This document shows, piece after piece, positions 33,312 to 39,237 of a DNA stretch of 42,333 bases. This DNA comes from Actinomycetota bacterium (lineage in GTDB: Bacteria; Actinomycetota; Acidimicrobiia; IMCC26256; VFJJ01). Both the position numbers and the translations under genes were made by a program. The stretch is taken from the NCBI GenBank assembly GCA_009886115.1, contig VFJJ01000027.1, positions 1 to 42,333 of the forward strand, read 5' to 3'. Within the stretch, counting starts at the first letter, position 1; each line of letters starts with the position of its first letter. The notes beneath the pieces are model-generated. The model was not told the origin of the DNA and made no database searches. It saw nothing but the letters and a program-made list of their open reading frames with translations.

Positions 33312-34087
33312 AACCCCGCTTCGACCGGTACTCCCAGTCGTACGACCACGTCGCCATGACCCGCGACGAGCACGGCATCATCGAGCTCCGATTCCACAGC
33401 GACGGGGGCCCGCTCGTGTGGGGCGCAGCTCCGCACACCGAGCTCGGGTACTGCTTCGCCGACGTCGGTGCCGATCCCGAGAACCGCGTGGTCGTCCTCA
33501 CGGGCACGGGTGACCGGTTCATCTCGGCGATCGACGACAGCTGGGTTGGCGCCATGACCCCCGCCAAGTGGGACACGATCTACGCCCACGGCAAGCGCCT
33601 GCTCGGCCGCCTGCTCGACATCGAGGTACCCGTCATCGCCGCGATCAACGGTCCGGCGACGGTCCATGCCGAGATCGCCGTCCTCTCCGACATCGTCATC
33701 GCCGCCGAGCACACCTGGTTCTCCGACGCTCCGCACTTCCGGTTCGGCACCGTGCCCGGCGACGGCGTGCACGTCGTGTGGCCGATGTTGCTCGGGGCCA
33801 ACCGGGGCCGGTACTTCCTCCTCACCGGCCAACGGATCTCGGCAGCCGAGGCCCTGGCGCTGGGCGTCGTCAGCGAGGTCGTGCCGGCGGCGGAGCTGCT
33901 CGGTCGAGCCCACGAGCTCGCCCAGGTGCTGGCCCGCCAACCCGACACCACGCTGCGCTACACGCGCGATGCGCTCACCCAGCCCATCAAGCGGCTCCTC
34001 CTCGACAACGTGGGCCATGGCCTGGCCCTGGAGGGCCTGGGCGCGTACGCGTCGTGGCCGACGGGCGACGCGCCGGCTCCGGCCTGA
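33308..34087 (+). CDS. 6-oxocamphor hydrolase-like beta-diketone hydrolase (crotonase superfamily)
   Basis: 259 residues. It belongs to the crotonases but resembles 6-oxocamphor hydrolase (OCH) of camphor-degrading Rhodococcus far more than CoA-dependent hydratases: FDRYSQSYDHV, ENRVVVLTGTGDRF, IEVPVIAAINGPATVHAEI, VPGDGVHVVWP and ANRGRYFLLTGQ. From my memory of OCH, its active-site residues H45, H122, H145, D154 and E244 correspond here to H43, H120, H143, D152 and E242, a constant shift of two. OCH performs a retro-Claisen C-C cleavage of a cyclic 1,3-diketone to a keto acid, without CoA. Third cistron after the SDR and amidohydrolase, GTG start within the previous stop. Exact substrate unknown. 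Confidence 0.88.
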   Translation: MKPRFDRYSQSYDHVAMTRDEHGIIELRFHSDGGPLVWGAAPHTELGYCFADVGADPENRVVVLTGTGDRFISAIDDSWVGAMTPAKWDTIYAHGKRLLGRLLDIEVPVIAAINGPATVHAEIAVLSDIVIAAEHTWFSDAPHFRFGTVPGDGVHVVWPMLLGANRGRYFLLTGQRISAAEALALGVVSEVVPAAELLGRAHELAQVLARQPDTTLRYTRDALTQPIKRLLLDNVGHGLALEGLGAYASWPTGDAPAPA

Positions 34088-34131
34088 GGGCGGCGGATCC
34101 ACGTCTCCAGCAGGCGGGTTCACTCGAAGTC

Positions 34132-34145
34132 CCGTGCGCGCACGG
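34132..34145. terminator. Perfect 14-base dyad after the crotonase gene
   Basis: CCGTG-CGCG-CACGG lies 45 bases after the crotonase stop and may fold as a 5-bp stem with a 4-base loop. It could terminate the rightward operon, although no T tract follows; an operator is another reading. Confidence 0.35.
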
Positions 34146-34174
34146 ATGCCATCACGCCTTCGAGCCACGACGAT

Positions 34175-34195
34175 CAGGTTCGTACGAAGAACCTG
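34175..34195. promoter_or_regulatory. Nested inverted repeat, possible operator
   Basis: CAGGTTC and GAACCTG form perfect 7-base arms around a 7-base centre, and inside lies TTCGTACGAA (34179-34188), itself a perfect 10-base palindrome. It sits 12-32 bases upstream of ATG 34208, between the crotonase operon and the lipoprotein remnant, just ahead of an AAGGAG ribosome site. Confidence 0.4.
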
Positions 34196-34207
34196 CTCAA
34201 GGAGCTC

Positions 34208-34648
34208 ATGATGCGCAGAACCCGCCGTCTCGTCACGACGTTGGCCGGGGCCCTGTCGATCATCGCCACCGGCTGTGGCTCAGAGGACGACACCTCGGCC
34301 GATGGCGATCGAGCATCTGCCGAACCGGTCGTCGTTTCCGGATCAGGAGACATCGCTGATGTGGTCGAGCAGTACCGCCAGGTGCTGGGTACCGACAACG
34401 GCGGCGAGCCCGGTGGCGCCGCCTCTGGTCGTCGAGAGATCAACTGGGACGGGGTACCCGTGAGAGGCTTCGGCGCCGTCTACACCGATGTCGACACCGA
34501 GCACACGGCCTTCGAGTACTTCGCAGCCGACGGAACCTCCCGTTCGGTCGGAGGGCGTCTCTCGTGGGTGTACCGTCACGCTGTGATCTCTTCTTGCCCC
34601 GGCTTCGGCCGCGTCGACCTCCAGGGGTGCTCGGTCGTGCCTTCGTGA
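34208..34648 (+). pseudogene. Lipoprotein with internal deletion and lost C-terminus
   Basis: 146 residues. A lipoprotein signal peptide ends in IATGCGSED (lipobox Cys). The stretch SGRREINWDGVP is the signature of a widespread secreted family that normally continues with a long beta-rich domain (containing a FFNxNSPRG-like part) before reaching RGFGAVYTDVD and TAFEYFAADG. Here GVP is joined directly to VRGFGAVYTD, so perhaps 80-100 residues are missing, and after FAADG the expected C-terminal part gives way to unrelated sequence (RSVGGRLSWVYRHAV). ATG 34208 has AAGGAG upstream. Probably a decaying gene. Its stop overlaps the desaturase GTG start. Confidence 0.6.
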
Positions 34649-35739
34649 CCATCACCGATGTCATCCCGAACCTGACCCGGGCGATGATGCCTTCCGAGAA
34701 CGAGATCCGGCGGGCCCGCCGACGGCTCCACGCCAAGGCGCTCACCATCGTGGCGTTGTTCTTCGCGAGCTACTGGGGCCTGGTGATCGCCGACAACCGC
34801 ACGCTCGTGCGGTTCGGTTGTGCCATCACGTTGATCGTGGCCGTGGTCGCCGTCGCCACCGGGATCATGCACGACGCGAACCATGGAGCGTTCAGCAGCT
34901 CCCGCCGGGTCAACAAGATCGTCGGGTACACGCTCGACGTGCTCGGCGGCAGCTCATGGCTGTGGCGCTTCAAGCACAACACGCTGCACCACGGCAACAC
35001 GAACGTCGTCGGCGTCGACAGCGACATCGACCAGGGTCCCGTCGCCCGGCTCGCCCCGCAACAGCAGTGGCGCCCCTGGCACCGATACCAACACGTGTAC
35101 CTGTGGTTCATCTACGGCCTGCTGGCCATCCGCTGGTTCCTGATGGCCGACTTCGTGAACCTCCTCACCAATCGCATCGGCGCCCAGCCCCTGGCTGTGA
35201 ACCGCCGACGCCGCGACGTGGTGTTCCTGATCTGCGGCAAGCTCGTCCACCTCACCTGGGCCGTCATCGTCCCGCTCATGTTCAACCCCTGGTGGGGGGT
35301 CCTGGCGTTCTACCTGGTGTCGTCGTGGATCGTCGGGTTCCTCCTGGCCACGATCTTCCAGATGGCGCACTGTGTCGATGCCGCCGAGTTCGTCGACGAG
35401 GGCACGGCCTGCAAGGGCAAGCAGTTCCAGATGCACCAGATCAACACCACCGTCGACATCAACTTCCGGTTCATTCCCTTGCGCTGGCTGATGCGCTGGT
35501 TGGTCGGTGGCCTCGACCACCAGGTGGTCCACCATCTCGTGCCCAAGCTCCCGCACACCCTCTACCCCAAGATGCGCAAGCGTCTCGAGGCCGCGTGCCT
35601 GACCCACGGCATCACCCTCCGAACCCACGTGAGCATGCTCGACGCCCTGCGCTCCCACGGTCGGTGGCTCAAGCTCATGGGTCAGCAACCGAGCGTCATC
35701 GTCACGGTCCCGCCGATCGATGTCATCGGGCGTCCCTGA
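34645..35739 (+). CDS. Membrane fatty acid desaturase (acyl-CoA/acyl-lipid type)
   Basis: 364 residues from GTG 34645, or 351 from ATG 34684, where the conserved part (ENEIRRARRRLHAKALT) begins. Three histidine boxes bind the diiron centre: HDANHG (IMHDANHGAF), HNTLHHG (FKHNTLHHGNTN) and HQVVHH (GLDHQVVHHLVPKLPH). About four membrane helices separate them. There is no fused cytochrome b5. The third box (Q or H before xxHH) is like front-end/linoleoyl-type desaturases, which insert a double bond into lipid-bound or CoA-bound chains. The P450 gene follows after 49 bases on the same strand. Regiospecificity is unknown. Confidence 0.92.
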   Translation: MTITDVIPNLTRAMMPSENEIRRARRRLHAKALTIVALFFASYWGLVIADNRTLVRFGCAITLIVAVVAVATGIMHDANHGAFSSSRRVNKIVGYTLDVLGGSSWLWRFKHNTLHHGNTNVVGVDSDIDQGPVARLAPQQQWRPWHRYQHVYLWFIYGLLAIRWFLMADFVNLLTNRIGAQPLAVNRRRRDVVFLICGKLVHLTWAVIVPLMFNPWWGVLAFYLVSSWIVGFLLATIFQMAHCVDAAEFVDEGTACKGKQFQMHQINTTVDINFRFIPLRWLMRWLVGGLDHQVVHHLVPKLPHTLYPKMRKRLEAACLTHGITLRTHVSMLDALRSHGRWLKLMGQQPSVIVTVPPIDVIGRP

Positions 35740-35788
35740 GGGTTGTTCCGATCAGCTCCCGGTCGGCGCCGACGCGCCAGACTGAGCC

Positions 35789-37072
35789 ATGGCCACGCCC
35801 CAGCACGACCTCCCGCTCGACCCGGATGGCGATCTCGGGGGCAACCTCGACCTGACCGATCCGGCCACGATGGAGTGCCCGTACGGGCTCTATCGAGCAC
35901 TCCACGACCGGGACGTCCGAACGCTGGCCGTGGCTGGTGTCGGCCACTGGGTCGGGAGGATGGCCGACGTGCGCGACGTGGCCACCGACACGGCCCGATT
36001 CTCGAACCAGTACTTCGGCGACGACATCCGTCCAACCGGGGTGAGCGGACTGCCCGTCGAGGACGATGTCGCGGCGATCTTCGATGCCGGGCCCCGGGTC
36101 CGCAAGGCACTGTGGATGACCGACCCGCCCGTGCACTCGTTGCACAGGGCGCTCGTCAACCGGGCGTTCACGCCGCGCCGGGTGGCAGCGCTCGAGCCGG
36201 TGATCCGCCGGATCGCCCACGATGCGATCGATCGCTTCGCCGAGCGGGGCTCGGTGGAGTTCATGTCCGAGTACGCGATCGTGATCCCCATGACCGTGAT
36301 CGCCGATGCGCTCGGTGTGTCGCGCGACATGCTGTACACGTTCAAACGCTGGTGTGACGACATCCTCGCCGGCAATCTCGACGTGCTCGACCACCAGCGA
36401 CGCCGCCAGGTCGCCACCTCGTTCGTCGAGTACTGCGAGTACTTCGCCGACGTCGTCGCCGACCGTCGGGCGACCCCGCGCGACGACATGATCTCGGCCA
36501 TCGCCAACGCCGAGGTCGACGGTCAACGGATGGATCTCGCCGAGGTGCTCGCCGCCACCGAGACGCTGTTGCTCGCCGGGAACGAGACCACGAAGAACCT
36601 GATCGGCAACGCCATGCTGATGCTGCTCGAGCACCCCTCGCAGCTCGCCGAGGTTCGGGCCGATCCCGACCTCGTCCCCAACATGCTCGAGGAGGTGCTT
36701 CGCTACGAGGGTCCGGTGCAGTGCCTGTACCGCCTGGTGACGGGCGACACCGAGATCGCGGGGACACCCGTCCAGGCCGGGAGCATGGTCATGCTCGGCT
36801 GGGGCTCGGCCGGGCGCGATCCCAGCGTGTTCGACGATCCCGATCGCTTCGACATCCACCGCTCCAACGCCAGGGAGCACGTGAACTTCGGCTTCGGTCC
36901 TCATTTCTGCATCGGCGCGCCCTTGGCCCGAGCCGAGGCGCGCATCGCCTTCGAGGTGCTCTTCGAGCGCTTGGGCCCGATCAGGCTGGCCCCGGGGGCC
37001 TCGACCGCACACGTCCCCACGTTCGCCACCCGGGGTCTGCAACGCCTCGATCTCGACTTCGAGCACTCATGA
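35789..37072 (+). CDS. Cytochrome P450
   Basis: 427-residue soluble bacterial P450. I helix LLLAGNETTKNLIGNAM with the A/G-G-x-E-T-T oxygen-activation motif, ExxR in MLEEVLRYEGPVQ, and the haem loop FGFGPHFCIGAPLARAEAR with ligand C374. N-terminal half has MTDPPVHSLHRALVNRAFTP, the usual C-helix contact. It needs an electron supply; no ferredoxin or reductase is encoded in the window. Hydroxylation of a terpenoid, steroid or fatty acid is possible. It sits 1.7 kb from the OCH-like gene, but separated by the lipoprotein remnant and desaturase. ATG 35789 has no strong ribosome site. The stop overlaps the PIG-L start (ATGA). Confidence 0.94.
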   Translation: MATPQHDLPLDPDGDLGGNLDLTDPATMECPYGLYRALHDRDVRTLAVAGVGHWVGRMADVRDVATDTARFSNQYFGDDIRPTGVSGLPVEDDVAAIFDAGPRVRKALWMTDPPVHSLHRALVNRAFTPRRVAALEPVIRRIAHDAIDRFAERGSVEFMSEYAIVIPMTVIADALGVSRDMLYTFKRWCDDILAGNLDVLDHQRRRQVATSFVEYCEYFADVVADRRATPRDDMISAIANAEVDGQRMDLAEVLAATETLLLAGNETTKNLIGNAMLMLLEHPSQLAEVRADPDLVPNMLEEVLRYEGPVQCLYRLVTGDTEIAGTPVQAGSMVMLGWGSAGRDPSVFDDPDRFDIHRSNAREHVNFGFGPHFCIGAPLARAEARIAFEVLFERLGPIRLAPGASTAHVPTFATRGLQRLDLDFEHS

Positions 37073-37812
37073 GCGACTCGGAGTCGGCGACGGTCCCCCA
37101 GCTCCAGCCGGTGCCCGAGGATTGGCGACGCGCCCTCGCGATCGTGGCCCATCCCGACGACCTCGAGTACGGAGCGGCCAGCGCCATCGCCCGCTGGACC
37201 AAGCAGGGTAAGGACATCGCGTACCTCCTCGCGACTCGCGGCGAGGCGGGAATCGCCACCATGGACCCCACAGAGACCGGGCCCGTCCGGGAAGCCGAGG
37301 AACGAGCCGGGGCCGCGCTGGTCGGCGTCTCGACCGTCGAGTTCCTCGACCACCGCGACGGCGTCGTCGAATACGGGCTGGCCCTGCGTCTCGATCTCGC
37401 TCGCGCGATCCGCCGCCATCGACCCGAGGTGCTGATCACGATCAACCACCACGAGCGCTGGGCCTTCGGCGGCGTCAATCAGGCCGACCATCGCCACGTG
37501 GGTCTGGCCGCGGTCGACGCCGGGCGCGACGCAGCCAATCGATGGATCTTCCCTGAGCTGCTCGGCGAAGGGCTCGAGCCCTGGAGCGGTCTGCGTTTCG
37601 TGGCCGTGAGCGAATCACCGTTCGCCGGGCACGCCGTCGACGTGAGCGGCACCCTCGACCTCGGGATCGCGTCGCTGCGGGCCCACGCGGCGTACCTGGC
37701 TGCCCTCGATCCGCCGCCCGATCCCGACGCCTTCGTGCGGGGCATCGCCAACGGCGCGGCCGAGCAGTTCGGGGGTCGCCCCGCCGTCCGCTTCGAGATC
37801 ATCGATCTCTGA
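37069..37812 (+). CDS. PIG-L family (LmbE-like) deacetylase
   Basis: 247 residues. Zinc site AIVAHPDDLEYGAASAIARW (AHPDD at 27-31) and the downstream NQADHRHVGLAAVDAGRDA with the third His; TRGEAG and FLDHRDGVVEY are also typical. Actinobacterial members remove acetyl groups from N-acetylglucosaminyl compounds in mycothiol, lipid and natural-product pathways. Here ATG 37069 overlaps the P450 stop, so the enzyme is translationally coupled to the P450, which hints at a substrate carrying an amide or a thiol conjugate. A 17-base duplication covers its stop codon. Confidence 0.9.
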   Translation: MSDSESATVPQLQPVPEDWRRALAIVAHPDDLEYGAASAIARWTKQGKDIAYLLATRGEAGIATMDPTETGPVREAEERAGAALVGVSTVEFLDHRDGVVEYGLALRLDLARAIRRHRPEVLITINHHERWAFGGVNQADHRHVGLAAVDAGRDAANRWIFPELLGEGLEPWSGLRFVAVSESPFAGHAVDVSGTLDLGIASLRAHAAYLAALDPPPDPDAFVRGIANGAAEQFGGRPAVRFEIIDL

Positions 37813-37837
37813 CGGGCGTCGATCTCTGACGGGCGTC
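37804..37837. repeat. 17-bp tandem duplication over the PIG-L stop codon
   Basis: Two perfect 17-base units (gatctctgacgggcgtc) side by side. The first contains the stop codon of the deacetylase gene; the second is a copy in the 31-base gap before the convergent NIPSNAP gene ends. Confidence 0.92.
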
Positions 37838-37843
37838 GACGGC

Positions 37844-38590
37844 TCAGTCGTCGTCGGGGAGCCGGAAGCTGTCGCGATCTTCGACCCGGGGCTGGCGTCC
37901 GGTGCGGAACGGCGAGAGCGGCGCGTCGACGAGGAGAACCCGGTGCCAGTCGCGGGCCACCGCGGCGGCAGCGTTGCGCCAAGCCATGATCGAGGGATCG
38001 GTGTACTGGGCCTTCTCGAATGCCGCCCAGTCCTCCCACGTGGGGATCGCCCACAGGACGAGCGCTTCGGAGTCGTTCTTCATCGCAGTCACGAACGCGC
38101 CAGCGAGCTGCCATCCGAAACGTTCGTAGGCGGGGACGGCCTCCCGGCGCACGAGCTCGATGTACTCCCATGCTGCGCCGGGGCGAACCTGGACCATCTC
38201 GTGGGCGTACGTCTCGCCGCGCACACCGTCGGCGCACAGCTCCTCGATGGTGCGGGTCCACGGTGCCGGGATCATGAGCCGGTCCTCGCCGCTGCGGCGG
38301 AACTGGGCGGCCCGAGCCCACCATGCGCTCAGCGTCGGGTTCTGGAGCGTGGGGTGGTTGAACTCGTGGCGGAACGAGCGGGCCATCCCGTCGAACCCGT
38401 CCTCCTCCCACATGTTGACGACCTCGGGCCAACGCCTGGTCGTACCCACCGTTCCCCAGACCCCGTAGCAGAGCTGGTGGCGCTCCTCCTGGGCGATGGG
38501 CGAGAAGTTGGCCGTCATGTGGTGCATGTAGTTGGCCCGGTTGGGCCCGATGATGTCGATGTACTCGTGGATGTAGAGCTTGTCGTTCAC
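37844..38590 (-). CDS. NIPSNAP-like dimeric alpha/beta-barrel protein
   Basis: 248 residues. Two ferredoxin-like halves: LYIHEYIDIIGPNRANYMHH ... GVWGTVGTTRRWPEVVNMWE (about 4-65) and YAHEMVQVRPGAAWEYIELV ... ALVLWAIPTWEDWAAFEKAQ (about 130-205), as in NIPSNAP-type proteins found among catabolic genes. No catalytic motif is evident; a role in stabilising or binding a substrate is only a guess. GTG 38590 is chosen since homology starts there and AGGGA lies upstream; the open frame continues 23 codons further. Convergent with the deacetylase, divergent from the DUF2510 gene. Confidence 0.78.
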   Translation of the reverse strand: MNDKLYIHEYIDIIGPNRANYMHHMTANFSPIAQEERHQLCYGVWGTVGTTRRWPEVVNMWEEDGFDGMARSFRHEFNHPTLQNPTLSAWWARAAQFRRSGEDRLMIPAPWTRTIEELCADGVRGETYAHEMVQVRPGAAWEYIELVRREAVPAYERFGWQLAGAFVTAMKNDSEALVLWAIPTWEDWAAFEKAQYTDPSIMAWRNAAAAVARDWHRVLLVDAPLSPFRTGRQPRVEDRDSFRLPDDD

Positions 38591-38686
38591 GGAGTCCCTG
38601 ATCGAGCGGCGATGGACGTGAGGGGCCCCACGTGATCTCCCACGGGCCCCGGCGAGCACCAGCTCGCCAATCGGGAGGGTACGGCC

Positions 38687-39109
38687 ATGAGCTCAAGCGA
38701 CTCGGGTTGGGTGCCACCGGGGTGGTATCCCGACCCTTCGGGAGAGCACGAGCTCCGCTACTTCGACGGCCAGACCTGGACCGAGCACGTGTCGGGCGCG
38801 CACCTCGGGCCGGGAACCAGCAGCGGCCCGACGAGGTCCCCGTCACCCTTTGTGGCGACGGGGCTCACGTGGCGGGCCCGTCACCGTCCCCTGCCGACGG
38901 CCGAGCGAGGCCTGGGCGCGGCGGGCGGGACGCTCGTGGGTCTGGGCGCGGTCGGCTTCGGCGCCGAACGTCTGGAGACGAGCGGATCGTCGAGCCTGGG
39001 GATCGCCGTCACGGCCGCCCTGGTGATCGCAGGTGTCGTGGGCGCGTACCTGCTCGACGGGGCGCTCCGGTCGAGCAGCAGGCCACCGCGTACGAACGCG
39101 TCACGATGA
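38687..39109 (+). CDS. DUF2510 membrane protein
   Basis: 140 residues. The N-terminal GWYPDPSGEHELRYFDGQTW motif (about 12-31) is the DUF2510 signature, a short actinobacterial module usually found beside membrane helices. After a Ser/Pro linker come two helices (AAGGTLVGLGAVGFGA and LGIAVTAALVIAGVVGAYLL). GGGAGG at 38671-38676 supports ATG 38687. Cellular role unknown. Confidence 0.85.
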   Translation: MSSSDSGWVPPGWYPDPSGEHELRYFDGQTWTEHVSGAHLGPGTSSGPTRSPSPFVATGLTWRARHRPLPTAERGLGAAGGTLVGLGAVGFGAERLETSGSSSLGIAVTAALVIAGVVGAYLLDGALRSSSRPPRTNASR

Positions 39110-39237
39110 CCACCGCTGACCCCGACGTGGGGACTGTCAGGAACTTTGTCTTTGGGCGTGATGGTTAGCGGTGTCCGAGCTCGGTGTTCTGGGCGGGCCC
39201 TGAGCGCCGTCTGACCTGGTTGTGGGAGGCTCTGTGG

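Noticed and set aside
33308-34087. Ordinary enoyl-CoA hydratase.
   Set aside because: The catalytic Glu pair of CoA-dependent hydratases is not evident at the expected places, whereas the OCH residues are all present at a constant offset.
35723-37066. 447-codon minus-strand open frame opposite the P450 gene.
   Set aside because: Antisense shadow; the plus strand carries a complete P450 with all signature motifs.
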